DNA of 64,000 bases from an uncultured Erysipelotrichaceae bacterium (GTDB taxonomy: Bacteria; Bacillota_I; Bacilli_A; Erysipelotrichales; Erysipelotrichaceae): positions 22,888-86,887 of the forward strand of contig CACWLH010000021.1 of NCBI GenBank assembly GCA_902761625.1. The letters run 5' to 3'. Below are positions 1 through 9,024 of this stretch, one piece after another. Under the pieces are notes generated by a model. The model did not search any database. It was given only the letters and a program-made list of their open reading frames with translations, and was not told the DNA's origin. The translations under genes were made by a program, and so were the position numbers. The stretch's first letter is position 1; each line of letters starts with the position of its first letter.

Positions 1-39
1 GGTTCTGCCGAAGGCAAAATCATTGTTGATGTATTTTAA
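1..39 (+). CDS. 3' end of an upstream gene (partial)
   Basis: Frame 1 is open from the first base and stops at the TAA at 37-39, encoding a 12-residue tail ending in KIIVDVF. The alternating hydrophobic pattern looks like the last beta strand of a folded domain. Too little is present to name a family. It could also be a chance open stretch, because only 13 codons are visible. Confidence 0.35.
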   Translation, partial: GSAEGKIIVDVF

Positions 40-207
40 TGTCCATCGTGCCTGATGCATGGTCTCTCCAGACTTCATTATACATTACCATTAGTTGAAC
101 TATGTTATGATTAAACAAATAGCAACCAGTTTAATCGGGAAATCAGTTCATATATATGGTTCAGTATCGCGCCAGGAATAATACAAGTCTGGAAATGGGG
201 GAATGCT

Positions 208-1497
208 ATGAAATATACGTTATTCACAGAAGTGATTCCTTATGGAGAACATACGTTTGAATACTGTATTGATGAAACAGGGATTCCATATGTGATTGAA
301 AGATATTACAAAATCATGTTCCATGGTGCTGGTGATCATATCGGAAAACCAGGCCCTCTGGAGAAGGAAACATTTTCCTTGATCACATTTTCAAAACTGC
401 GTGAAGAGGCGAAGAGACTCGGTGAGTATTCTTATTTCGACATCGATGAATCCAACTGGAAAGAGTGCTGTGCAAATCTGAACAAAAACGCATTCTTTCA
501 TACTTTGCAAATGCACATTCAGGAAGAAGAAATCAAAGAACAGGAATTCATCGATGATATCAGCTATATTCAGGACATGAAGCATACGCCGGGGGCATGG
601 CATCAATATGACTTCCTTCTGGCGGCCATGCCATATGGCTGGGAAATGATCGTTGACTGGGCTGCTTATATGGAAAATGCGGATCTTGAAGACATCTCCA
701 CTCTCACAGTCAGCGAAATTGCCAATGCGCCGGAAACAGAACTGATTCAGGAGTATTGGGATTCAAAGGGTACCATCAGTCAGTTCGCTGCTCTTTCACA
801 GGAAGAAGGGGTGCTTGGGATCGGCGGAATCAGCCGGACTTTGAAAATGCCTGTCAAAGTGGTCTGGTTCAATCAGACAAGAGTATTGAGGATATTCACA
901 TTGACCGATGATGAAGAGATGCTGAAAAACTATGCTGAGACAATGATCCGCAGAACATTCGGCACAAAGGATGCGATGAAACCGGCCAAACCCGTACCGA
1001 AAGAGGATAATCCGGCTGACAGGCGTGAATTGCTCCTGGATGTAATCCGGAAAGCAGGCTTTAAAAGGCCTGATCCGGGTTATGCTTCTCCGGGAAGTTA
1101 TGACAGCGGTGCATCATATGAGAAGGTTTTCGGGGAAATCATCAATGGCAGTTTCTGCAGAACAAGGGAATATCTGTTTGATCTTGGATGTCTGAGCAGT
1201 GACGTATATGACGGGAAAAACGATTCGGTCTGCATTGATGTTCTGAAAGGAGAACCCTGGTATGTTGTCTCAAGCCGCAACGGAGGCATTGCGGACTTTA
1301 CGATTTACGGCGGCAAACCGATATCATTTGAATTTGTCAGGGCTCTTGCAAAGGCTTCGGGAAATATGCAGTTCACTGATATATCCGAAGACAACTGGAA
1401 ATTAAAACTTTCCAAAGAGGCAGAAAAACTGCTACAGGCTTTGCAATCACAGAATGAAACAAAGCAAACCGCGGCAGACGGGAAGACAGGAGAATAG
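208..1497 (+). CDS. Hypothetical cytoplasmic protein, 429 aa
   Basis: I do not recognise the family. The start ATG follows a G-rich ribosome site (TGGGGGA) at good spacing. There is no signal peptide or membrane segment. The protein appears to have two parts: an N-terminal region of about 250 residues rich in aromatic and acidic residues, then a Lys/Pro-rich linker (about residues 255-275, containing PAKPVPKE), then a C-terminal globular part ending in a polar tail. Residues about 200-245 alternate hydrophobic residues like beta strands. It is the first complete gene of the window, about 120 bases ahead of the L7/L12-like gene. Its function is unknown; the location suggests an accessory role beside the kinase and secretion genes. 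Confidence 0.6.
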   Translation: MKYTLFTEVIPYGEHTFEYCIDETGIPYVIERYYKIMFHGAGDHIGKPGPLEKETFSLITFSKLREEAKRLGEYSYFDIDESNWKECCANLNKNAFFHTLQMHIQEEEIKEQEFIDDISYIQDMKHTPGAWHQYDFLLAAMPYGWEMIVDWAAYMENADLEDISTLTVSEIANAPETELIQEYWDSKGTISQFAALSQEEGVLGIGGISRTLKMPVKVVWFNQTRVLRIFTLTDDEEMLKNYAETMIRRTFGTKDAMKPAKPVPKEDNPADRRELLLDVIRKAGFKRPDPGYASPGSYDSGASYEKVFGEIINGSFCRTREYLFDLGCLSSDVYDGKNDSVCIDVLKGEPWYVVSSRNGGIADFTIYGGKPISFEFVRALAKASGNMQFTDISEDNWKLKLSKEAEKLLQALQSQNETKQTAADGKTGE

Positions 1498-1616
1498 ATC
1501 TGCACGGATCAGAAAAGAATCCGGCTTCTGACGATCTGCTGATATTATGATGGTGAAACATACTATGGTTCACGAAAACAGGATTTGTTCAAAGGCATCA
1601 TTTTCAGGAGGATAAT

Positions 1617-2975
1617 ATGTTCAATTTATTCAGAAAAAAACAGAAACCAGACCCGCAGCTGACAGAATTTGAGAAACTGTGCAAAGAACATTATCGACAG
1701 GTCTCACAATATTTCATTTTTTATGATTTCAGAGCGGAATTTGAAGATGATTCGGTGGATGAAGTCCTGGACTCGACTTACCATTGCTGGCTGATTCCGA
1801 AAGAGAACGTGAATATTCTGGACGGACTTCATGAACTGGCTGATTACCAGACATATCTGAGCACAAATTCAAAAGGGCTGCCTTATCCGGAGCACATAAG
1901 GGATTCTCTGCTCATCATGAATCCCGGAATGATCAATGCGATGACATCATCTGAAAAAGAAAATGTGTTCAGTTATGCGCGGGAAAAGAATATTCCGATT
2001 CTTGAAAAACTTACGAAAAGCATTTATGTCGATGATCTCAGCAATGATACATATTATCTTTCCATGTCAAATTGTCCTGCCGGTGCGGATGACGCTGCGA
2101 CATATGGTGACCTCCGTCTGAAAATTGTGCCGTATGAAGAAGATAAAAAACAGAAAGAAGCGGACACTCAGAGCACTGTCACAAAGGAAATAAATCAGAG
2201 ATCCATAAAAGAACTGCTCAGCGGAACGCTTGTCGCAAAGTATAAGAAATACAACGCAGAAGAAGCTAAAACCGAATATGTGTTAAGACTGCAAAGCATC
2301 GGATTTACCGCTCAGCAGGCAATCAGCATGTTCGTTTTTGAGAATTTGATTCTCAAATCAAAGGACATGCTTGCTGAAGATGATTACATCAGTCAGCCGG
2401 CCATTGCGCCGGAAGGACCTGTGCTTGAACATGAAGACCAATGGTATGTTGATCATCAGATGTTCACGGTCAGTGAGATCGTCAAGCTCTGGGATGAGGC
2501 TGAATATCTCTGGAAATCATACGGCGGAAAGATTGAAGATGAAGAACGGAAAAAACGGATTCATGCGCTGACAAGATATGGCGGAGGAAAGCTGTTTCTT
2601 GAATATCTGAAAATGGTATCTGAAAAGACCGGCATCAATTATGAACTGATTAAAAAGTATTCCATGGCAGAGCAGGATCTTCTGTATAAGTACCGCTGGA
2701 AATATCCGGATATTCCGTATCCTTATGATTTTGAAACAAATCCAGCCGAACCGGCCACATGCTATATCACGATCAATTCAATCGGAAACGATAAGGTCAG
2801 AGTGGTAAAAGTGATCCGCACTGTTACCGGTGCTTCGCTGAGCGATGCAAAGAAGATGGCAGAAAATCTTCCATGCAGACTGAATCAGCCGGTTACGAAA
2901 ACAGCTGCGGAAAAGTATTGGAAAGAGCTTGAATCATCCGGCGCGAAACTGCTGATCACTGAAGAATCAGAATGA
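1617..2975 (+). CDS. 452-aa protein with C-terminal ribosomal L7/L12-like domain
   Basis: The last ~75 residues match the fold pattern of the ribosomal protein L7/L12 C-terminal domain: a KVRVVKVIRTVTG strand-helix, then SLSDAKKMAENLP, then a helix ending KELESSGAKL. In the ribosome this domain recruits translation GTPases. Here it is fused to about 370 residues I do not recognise, so a ribosomal role is unlikely; the domain is also found as a stand-alone protein-binding module in other bacterial proteins. The N-terminal half contains an acidic stretch and a short helical hairpin (about residues 195-245). The ATG at 1617 follows a clear TTTTCAGGAGG site. There is no signal peptide or membrane segment. 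Confidence 0.7.
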   Translation: MFNLFRKKQKPDPQLTEFEKLCKEHYRQVSQYFIFYDFRAEFEDDSVDEVLDSTYHCWLIPKENVNILDGLHELADYQTYLSTNSKGLPYPEHIRDSLLIMNPGMINAMTSSEKENVFSYAREKNIPILEKLTKSIYVDDLSNDTYYLSMSNCPAGADDAATYGDLRLKIVPYEEDKKQKEADTQSTVTKEINQRSIKELLSGTLVAKYKKYNAEEAKTEYVLRLQSIGFTAQQAISMFVFENLILKSKDMLAEDDYISQPAIAPEGPVLEHEDQWYVDHQMFTVSEIVKLWDEAEYLWKSYGGKIEDEERKKRIHALTRYGGGKLFLEYLKMVSEKTGINYELIKKYSMAEQDLLYKYRWKYPDIPYPYDFETNPAEPATCYITINSIGNDKVRVVKVIRTVTGASLSDAKKMAENLPCRLNQPVTKTAAEKYWKELESSGAKLLITEESE

Positions 2976-3074
2976 TTTCGATAATACAGATGTTTCAATG
3001 AACTGATTATTCAATGTATATCCGCGCCTGCTGACAGTACGGAAACGGGCTGCAGATCATATGAGAGGAACCAT

Positions 3075-3674
3075 ATGCGACATAAAGCAACGATGAGCCG
3101 TCATAACAGCTGGGACAGAAGTGAACCATATGCTTTGCAGATCGGGGATTTTTCTGAAAACATGTATATCGGCGTGAGCTACAGAAAAGAAAACGAAGGA
3201 TTTAACGAAAGACCGCCGGCGGTTGTGAAAGTGAAATTCGTGAAACCCGGTCAGAAAAAGCTGCTTGACAGTGTTATGCATCATGAAGTCGGCGTGGTGA
3301 CACAGGATGGACATCGTTTCACAATTCATTGCAGGCAATGGACTGAAAACAACAATTATGATGTCAATCACTTCATCTCAAAAGCGACGGTCTGGGAGTG
3401 GAAACTTTCAGAGAAATTCAATAATTGGCTGAACAAAGAGTATGATTATCAGGTCAGTCACAAACTTGAAATTTACCTTTACGATACAGCTCTGGAAGTG
3501 CAGGAAGCACTTAAGGCGGCTTCAGATTATCTCGAACAGCTTCATCAGCAGAGAATCAGGAATGAGATTGAGAAAAAAATAAATCAGGAAGAAGCGGTGC
3601 GCAGACAGGCTGAACAGGAGCGCAAAGAAGAACAGGCCCGCAAGGTCATCGACAAGATGTTTGGCGCTGACTGA
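3075..3674 (+). CDS. Hypothetical protein with C-terminal coiled coil, 199 aa
   Basis: I do not recognise the family. Residues 1-140 look like a compact alpha/beta domain (VVKVKFVKPGQKK, GVVTQDGHRFTIHC, KLEIYLYD). Residues about 150-195 form a charged coiled coil rich in Glu, Gln, Arg and Lys. The ATG at 3075 follows GAGAGGAACC. No export signal is present. It lies between the L7/L12-like gene and an interrupted HYFD-domain gene, all in the same direction, which suggests co-transcription. The coiled coil suggests assembly with itself or a neighbour. Confidence 0.6.
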   Translation: MRHKATMSRHNSWDRSEPYALQIGDFSENMYIGVSYRKENEGFNERPPAVVKVKFVKPGQKKLLDSVMHHEVGVVTQDGHRFTIHCRQWTENNNYDVNHFISKATVWEWKLSEKFNNWLNKEYDYQVSHKLEIYLYDTALEVQEALKAASDYLEQLHQQRIRNEIEKKINQEEAVRRQAEQERKEEQARKVIDKMFGAD

Positions 3675-3795
3675 TTCAGCACTGAACAGGAAGTGTATGA
3701 TGTCATATTGAATTGCTGCAAGATCGTGAATGCGGCTGCAGGTTGGTCAAGGCATAGTCCGCCGACTGTTTTCGGATGGGATATCGGAGAAATAT

Positions 3796-4014
3796 ATGGA
3801 ACTCAACACAGCATTAAGAGAAACAATCAGAAAAAACGGAAAATCGGTTCTCGCGGATGCGAATATGCTCAAAGCCCATCTCGCAGATCTTGCGCCGGAT
3901 CAGTCCAGAACGATTTCGGTTCTTTGCCAGGCAAGCGCCGCTCATATCTTTGACAGACTTGCTGTCTGCGAAGAAAGCGAAACAGAATCAGAATTGCGGA
4001 TGGCATTGCTTTAG
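3796..4014 (+). pseudogene. HYFD-domain N-terminal fragment ending at an in-frame TAG
   Basis: The 72-residue product carries the first two thirds of the HYFD domain: NGKSVLADANMLKAHLADL and then SAAHIFDRLA. It stops at TAG (4012-4014). The next codon is an ATG in the same frame, and the following residues (MYETYAPAIVDQIKAVL) are exactly the missing end of the domain as seen in the genes at 48055, 49448 and 53904. One ancestral gene of about 950 bases has therefore been split by a single nonsense codon, or the TAG is read through, or it is a base-call error. The start follows ATCGGAGAAAT. In the intact paralogues an Arg or Asn occupies the stop position. Confidence 0.7.
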
Positions 4015-4746
4015 ATGTATGAAACCTATGCGCCTGCAATTGTCGATCAGATCAAGGCGGTTCTTTGTGATGTGATGAATGTTGACCTGCATGAATCTGA
4101 AACAAAACCGTCAGTTCCGAAGACGAAGGAACCGGCAGCTGTGCGGACAGATCCGCATGTATCTGCATCATCTGAGACAAAGAAATCAGGCGGTCACATT
4201 TCAAAGTCGGAAACAACATTCACGGATACAGCTGTACAGAAAACAGACAGTAACGCGGATGTTTCAACCGGCAATTATTCCGCGGCCGGTTTGTTAATCG
4301 GTGTACTTGTCGCAACGGTCGTTTACGGAATTATTGACGGCACTTTCTTCAATGAACATTTTACCTATTACCTGTTCAGAATTCTGGAACTGTTGCTGAT
4401 CATCATGATTTTTTCAAAGAAAGACAAACTGACCGCATGGATTTATCTGGTCATGATGGTGCTCAATATGCTCATCATCGGAATCGGCGGAGTGTCGATT
4501 CTTGGCATCATTTTCAATCTGCTTTCGGTTCTTGGCGGTGTATTTCTGGTTATGCTGGCATATGGAAAAACAGACAGGCATCATCTGCCTGCGGCGATTC
4601 AGCTGACCGCAGCTGTTCTGCATGCTGCAAGTTTGCTGGTTTCCGGTCTGCCGTTCACTCTTGTTTTCGAAATCTGTTTCTACGAGTTTATTTATGCGTG
4701 GTTTCTGCATTTGTATTCCGGATATCTGCATGCGGTTTATTGTTAA
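4015..4746 (+). CDS. HYFD-domain C-terminal remainder with multi-span membrane region
   Basis: This frame continues 3796-4014 directly after its stop. It begins with the last helix of the HYFD domain, then has a Ser/Thr/Lys-rich linker (about residues 25-90), then at least five hydrophobic segments (starting at AAGLLIGVLVATVVYG). The organisation matches the 53904-54842 protein: HYFD domain, polar linker, then a C-terminal membrane bundle. There is no ribosome site right before ATG 4015, only coding sequence, so independent expression would need reinitiation after the TAG. It probably worked as a membrane-anchored adaptor. A terminator follows at 4815. Confidence 0.6.
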   Translation: MYETYAPAIVDQIKAVLCDVMNVDLHESETKPSVPKTKEPAAVRTDPHVSASSETKKSGGHISKSETTFTDTAVQKTDSNADVSTGNYSAAGLLIGVLVATVVYGIIDGTFFNEHFTYYLFRILELLLIIMIFSKKDKLTAWIYLVMMVLNMLIIGIGGVSILGIIFNLLSVLGGVFLVMLAYGKTDRHHLPAAIQLTAAVLHAASLLVSGLPFTLVFEICFYEFIYAWFLHLYSGYLHAVYC

Positions 4747-4814
4747 GCAGAATGTTATTTCAACATCTTAAGAAACGCTTCATAAGCATCACTTCGGCAA
4801 GCGGAAAAATCATG

Positions 4815-4846
4815 GAGGACACTGACATCGATGTGTCTTCTTTTTT
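4815..4846 (+). terminator. Rho-independent terminator
   Basis: An 8-bp stem (GAGGACAC with GTGTCTTC, one G-U pair) is followed by six T. It closes the transcript of the interrupted HYFD gene, so the kinase gene at 5004 probably has its own promoter. Confidence 0.75.
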
Positions 4847-5003
4847 AACAACGGAAAGATCATGCATTAAACGGATATTCTCCCTTTGAAAACAGGAAAG
4901 CCATCACCTTGTTCAAAAGAATCTCGCCCTTTTGGCATTGCAACAGTAAAATAAAGGCATGGGATTTTCGCATCCGGACATTCCGCACACGTAAGGAGAC
5001 AAC

Positions 5004-7739
5004 ATGAAAGAAATATGGCCGGGATATGAGACTGTCAGACTGATTGGCAAAGGCACATATGGGGCAGTCTATGAAATCAAGAAAACCGACGCGGGCGGTG
5101 AATACTTTTCGGCTGTCAAAAAGATATCCATACCCGCTTCCGAAGAAGAATATACCGCCATGCTTGACGGCGGATATGAGGAAGAGGAGATCAGATCATA
5201 TTTTGAGAGCCGTCTGCAGACGATTATTGAAGAATTCAGGATCATGGAACGATTCAAAGGCAATTCCAATATCGTTTCTTATGAAGATCATATGGTCATT
5301 GAACATAAGAACAGTATCGGCTGGGACATCCTGATCCGGATGGAACTGCTTCAGAATCTGCCCTCAATGATCAGAGAAAAAGGTGCGCTGACACCTGCAC
5401 AGGTAATCAGACTCGGAAAAGATATCTGTGATGCATTGATCCTGATTCACAGTGAAAAGATCGTGCACAGAGACATCAAACCGCAGAATATTTTTGTCAA
5501 CCGCTTCGGCGCATTCAAGCTGGGTGATTTCGGTATTGCCAAAACATTGAGCAGCGCTTCAAAGGCAACCATGGCGGGAACGCCTGACTATATTGCACCG
5601 GAGGTCTATCACGAACATGCATATGGTGTTCAGGCTGACCAGTATTCTCTTGGCCTGGTATTGTATTGGGCGCTCAACGGAAGAAAGCTGCCGTTTTATC
5701 CGGTCAGACAGAAGCTGAGTGCGCAGCTGATTGAGGAAGCCATGGCAAAGCGGATGAGCGGTGAAATGATTCCGGCACCTCTTCATGGCAGTGAGGCCCT
5801 GGCAAAAGTGATTCTGAAAGCCTGTGCCTTTGATCCGAAAGACAGATATGCGGATATCAGAGCGTTTCAGGAGGCTTTGATACAATGCGAAAAGTCTGAA
5901 AACAATAACGGTGATATCAGTGTGTCCGAAGATGATAATGCGGAAGAAGAGGAAGACTTTGAAAGCGGAAAGACCATCGGCCATTTCCCTGAAATCAAAC
6001 CGGCTGTAAAAACAGCAGTTTCTTCTGAATCCGGCGGTGATGTTCAGAACGGCAGTGCCATTGATGATGATCCGCTCATCGGAATACTGGAAAAACATCT
6101 GCCTTCCCTGGCTTTGAGCACTTCCAATTATCAGCTGGAATATGCATTGAAGCCATCCCCCAAAGACCGGATTGTCAAAACTGCGGAAAAAATCACGGGA
6201 ATTCCGGATACGCATGTGATTCTTGGCATTCTCAGCGCATATGATAAAAGGCATTCATTGAAACATACATTTGTATTCACGGACCGGAGTGTTTATATCA
6301 GTTCTGATCCGAAAGCATATCAGATCATGAAAATCAAATCAGTGCCTTATGCACAGATCGAAAGTGTCACTTTCTATGGCAGTGCGCACAAACGTCTGCG
6401 GATCAGAAGACACAACATTGAAAAGCCGGTGATTCTTTATCTGAATGAATCCGCCTCTTCAATGGATACGGATATGACCGTCTGTGATCCCGCGGCTTTG
6501 AAAAAGATGCTTGAACTGCTGATATCGGCAGTTCAGCGAAAACCGGCCGTGAATCAAAATGAAAATAAAAAGCTTGATAAACAAACAGGCAAAAAAGATG
6601 AGACGATTGATGTGATTCCGTTTGATGCGTTCAATGAAGTCATAAAATTATGCGAAGACGCGATCGATGCGGAACGTAAACTTCGCTATGATGATGCGGA
6701 CCGCTTCAACGGCAGAGCACGCACCTATGCGGAACCCTGGCAAATGTATGCGATCGGCTGCGCATATGGACTTGGAGCAGTGCTCAATGTGAAAAACGGC
6801 AATACCAAATCCATACCGTCATTCAGTGCAGATTACAGAACTGTTTATCTTCAGTCCGCCGTTGCAAAGGCAAAAAAAATCACGTTCCCCAAAAATGTGA
6901 AAAGGGCAATTGAATGGCTTGAAGCAGCCGGAAAATTCATACGGGATGCACGTGCATATCTGATATGCGCATTGCTCTGTGAATTTGAAGAACCGGTCCG
7001 TGATTTCAGGAAAGCAAGACAGTTTGTAAACAAAGCGGCCAAAGCTGATTCTCAATATACGGCTCATCGCTATTTCTATCAGAATATGATCAGCCGCCTT
7101 GAGCAGAAAGCAAGCGGAAGCGGAATTGAGATTGCAAGACTGCTTGCCGGGTACAGATCCTGTATGCAGCTGTTTTCAGCAGAGCGCAGCCTTGATGTTA
7201 CTTCATTGACGGACAGTGATTTCCATGCCCGTGATATATACATCGGTTCCTTTCTGAATGAAGGTCTGAACAAAGCGATGACCCTGCGCAGAAAGAATCA
7301 GGGAAAACTGATTGCGGAACAGATCGAAGACCGGCTGAAAAACGAAAAGGTATTGTGTGTTTATCACACATCCAAAAATACGATTTCCTGGATCTTTACA
7401 GACCGGACACTCTATCTGTATCCCTTCATGTGGCAGCGCAAAAGCAGAAATCCGTCAAAAAACAACGTCATTGAAAGGTGGGGAAACGAGGTTGCCTGTC
7501 TGTGGATTGATCTTGGCGTGATTGATCAGGTGAAAAGAGACAGGAAAACCATGATGATCACATTCAATGTGGATCAGAATGAATTCAAGAATTTCAGTTA
7601 CTTCAGGAGCGCGTTCTCCGATCCGGCAAAAGTATGCGATATGATGAATCAGATCATAGGCATATGCATGGCCGCACCCGTTACGCAGGATACGCTTCAG
7701 AGCGCATTGAACCAGATGAGCACATACGGAATAATCTGA
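5004..7739 (+). CDS. Hanks-type Ser/Thr protein kinase with PH-like domains
   Basis: A eukaryotic-like Ser/Thr kinase occupies about residues 8-300: glycine loop GKGTYGAVY, ATP lysine K39, catalytic HRDIKPQN (H155-D157), DFG at D175, then GTPDYIAPE. All key residues are present, so it should be active. It lacks the transmembrane helix and PASTA repeats of PknB/PrkC. The C-terminal ~600 residues hold an acidic linker, a beta-rich PH-like domain (about 375-510), a helical repeat region with Sel1/TPR character (about 545-750), and a second PH-like domain (about 790-900, FTDRTLYLYPF). The PH-like assignment rests on pattern only. The FHA gene starts 20 bases downstream, giving a kinase and phosphothreonine-reader pair. 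Confidence 0.85.
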   Translation: MKEIWPGYETVRLIGKGTYGAVYEIKKTDAGGEYFSAVKKISIPASEEEYTAMLDGGYEEEEIRSYFESRLQTIIEEFRIMERFKGNSNIVSYEDHMVIEHKNSIGWDILIRMELLQNLPSMIREKGALTPAQVIRLGKDICDALILIHSEKIVHRDIKPQNIFVNRFGAFKLGDFGIAKTLSSASKATMAGTPDYIAPEVYHEHAYGVQADQYSLGLVLYWALNGRKLPFYPVRQKLSAQLIEEAMAKRMSGEMIPAPLHGSEALAKVILKACAFDPKDRYADIRAFQEALIQCEKSENNNGDISVSEDDNAEEEEDFESGKTIGHFPEIKPAVKTAVSSESGGDVQNGSAIDDDPLIGILEKHLPSLALSTSNYQLEYALKPSPKDRIVKTAEKITGIPDTHVILGILSAYDKRHSLKHTFVFTDRSVYISSDPKAYQIMKIKSVPYAQIESVTFYGSAHKRLRIRRHNIEKPVILYLNESASSMDTDMTVCDPAALKKMLELLISAVQRKPAVNQNENKKLDKQTGKKDETIDVIPFDAFNEVIKLCEDAIDAERKLRYDDADRFNGRARTYAEPWQMYAIGCAYGLGAVLNVKNGNTKSIPSFSADYRTVYLQSAVAKAKKITFPKNVKRAIEWLEAAGKFIRDARAYLICALLCEFEEPVRDFRKARQFVNKAAKADSQYTAHRYFYQNMISRLEQKASGSGIEIARLLAGYRSCMQLFSAERSLDVTSLTDSDFHARDIYIGSFLNEGLNKAMTLRRKNQGKLIAEQIEDRLKNEKVLCVYHTSKNTISWIFTDRTLYLYPFMWQRKSRNPSKNNVIERWGNEVACLWIDLGVIDQVKRDRKTMMITFNVDQNEFKNFSYFRSAFSDPAKVCDMMNQIIGICMAAPVTQDTLQSALNQMSTYGII

Positions 7740-7759
7740 GCAGAAAGGAAGAATGAGAC

Positions 7760-8602
7760 ATGAAAGCAATACTTCGGATTTTCAATCTGCATCAGATGAA
7801 AGATTATGATCTGGAAAAACAGACCGGACCGTTTGAAGCGGCTTCCGTCCGCTTGATGCCTAAAGATGGCGGATGGTGTTTTGAAAGCGATCATGAGCTG
7901 ATCAGGGATGACGGTGACCAAAGCAGCCATGGCGCGTTGCAGATCAATGACATCCGTCTGATTGATGCGAAAAAGAAGCTGACAATGCTTGTGCTGAAAA
8001 AAAGAAATGCCAATCCGCTTCTGCTCAAAGAAAGAATTTATCAGGTGGGAAGAACAAAGAAAAATGTTCTGTCACTTCAGGACCGCAGCATCTCCGCATC
8101 GCATTGCGCCTTCTGCAAAGCGGACAATGAACATATCTATGTCCGTGATCTGAACAGCACCAACGGGACCTTTGTTAACCACAGACGCATCAAAGCAGAT
8201 CAATCCGTTCTTTTAAAGGAAAGCGATATTGTCAATATCGGCAGTTATTCTCTCACCGTAATCAATCAGAATGATTCGCTCTTTCTGCAATTGAATGAGA
8301 ACGATCAGAACGTGGTCTTCCATCCGGAAAACACCGGTCATGATGAAGAGATTTCCCGGAAATATTTCGCCGATATTCCGCATAACATTCTGAAATACAA
8401 TGCCGGAAAACAGATGTCTCTGGATGAGGCGATGAAGATCGTGATCGGGATGAAGGGAAAGGACGTATTGAATGATGCGGACACATTGAAATCATATCTT
8501 GTCGATCTTGCACCGTTTGAAAAGAAGGATATTGATCTTGTGATCAGCACATCCAGGCTTCATTATTTTGATGATATCGCAAACCGGTTGTCGAACGGCT
8601 GA
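7760..8602 (+). CDS. FHA-domain protein with truncated C-terminal HYFD domain
   Basis: Residues about 95-165 form an FHA domain, the phosphothreonine-binding fold: GRTKKN (G97, R98), RSISASHC, then DLNSTNGTFVN. It follows the kinase by 20 bases, so it is a likely reader of that kinase's products. The C-terminus starts a HYFD domain (KGKDVLNDADTLKSYL, LHYFDDIAN) but stops early. The end of that domain (VERLNGMLENAFG) is still present in another frame at 8589-8672. Compared with the 53904 paralogue, about 79 bases have been lost, which shifted the frame. The FHA part should still work, but the HYFD domain lacks its last helix. The ATG follows AGAAAGGAAGAATG. Confidence 0.85.
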   Translation: MKAILRIFNLHQMKDYDLEKQTGPFEAASVRLMPKDGGWCFESDHELIRDDGDQSSHGALQINDIRLIDAKKKLTMLVLKKRNANPLLLKERIYQVGRTKKNVLSLQDRSISASHCAFCKADNEHIYVRDLNSTNGTFVNHRRIKADQSVLLKESDIVNIGSYSLTVINQNDSLFLQLNENDQNVVFHPENTGHDEEISRKYFADIPHNILKYNAGKQMSLDEAMKIVIGMKGKDVLNDADTLKSYLVDLAPFEKKDIDLVISTSRLHYFDDIANRLSNG

Positions 8603-8689
8603 ACGGCATGCTGGAAAATGCTTTCGGCATCAGCCCTCAGGATACTGGAAAGAAGAAATGATCCGCTATTAGGGGAAAGGAATGAAAAG

Positions 8690-8893
8690 ATGGAAGTGAT
8701 TATCGGCCTCGCCGTCATCGTTTTCTGGGGATGGGTGATCATAAAGCTCTATCACGCGGAAATGAGAATGATCGAGCGTTATAAAGCAAGAAAAGCGGCA
8801 GGCACAACCGCTCAGAATACAACAAAGAAAAAAACGGTCCGTAAGAAGAAAAACACCCCGGATTCAGACGCCAGCGGTGCGGGCAGAGACTGA
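8690..8893 (+). CDS. Small single-span membrane protein with basic tail, 67 aa
   Basis: The 67-residue product has one N-terminal hydrophobic segment (VIIGLAVIVFWGWVII) and then a highly basic, low-complexity tail (KKKTVRKKKN) expected to face the cytoplasm. The family is unknown. The ATG at 8690 is chosen because AGGGGAAAGG lies about 10 bases upstream; a longer in-frame start at 8618 overlaps the decayed HYFD end and lacks a ribosome site. A strong terminator follows. Co-transcription with the kinase and FHA genes is likely. Confidence 0.55.
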   Translation: MEVIIGLAVIVFWGWVIIKLYHAEMRMIERYKARKAAGTTAQNTTKKKTVRKKKNTPDSDASGAGRD

Positions 8894-8916
8894 GTCCGCT
8901 GTCAATACCAGTATTC

Positions 8917-8951
8917 AGACACATGTACAGATGAAAGCACATGTGTCTTTT
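8917..8951 (+). terminator. Rho-independent terminator
   Basis: A perfect 10-bp stem, AGACACATGT with ACATGTGTCT, runs into a T-rich end. It closes the kinase-FHA-small membrane protein unit. Confidence 0.8.
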
Positions 8952-9024
8952 CTGTATGACGAAGAACACTCAAAAAAAGGCATGGCAAAGATCTTTTTAT
9001 CATTTGTATAAGGAGATCATACAG

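Noticed and set aside
4437..4889. Plus-strand open frame overlapping the membrane HYFD remainder
   Set aside because: It is in a shifted frame of a gene with clear membrane segments and runs through the terminator at 4815.
5559..6254. Minus-strand open frame of 231 codons
   Set aside because: It is fully inside the kinase gene, which has intact motifs. No ribosome site or domain supports it.
8941..9024. Earlier start for the metalloprotease gene
   Set aside because: ATG 8941 lies inside the terminator stem; ATG 9025 has TAAGGAG and is followed by a proper signal anchor.
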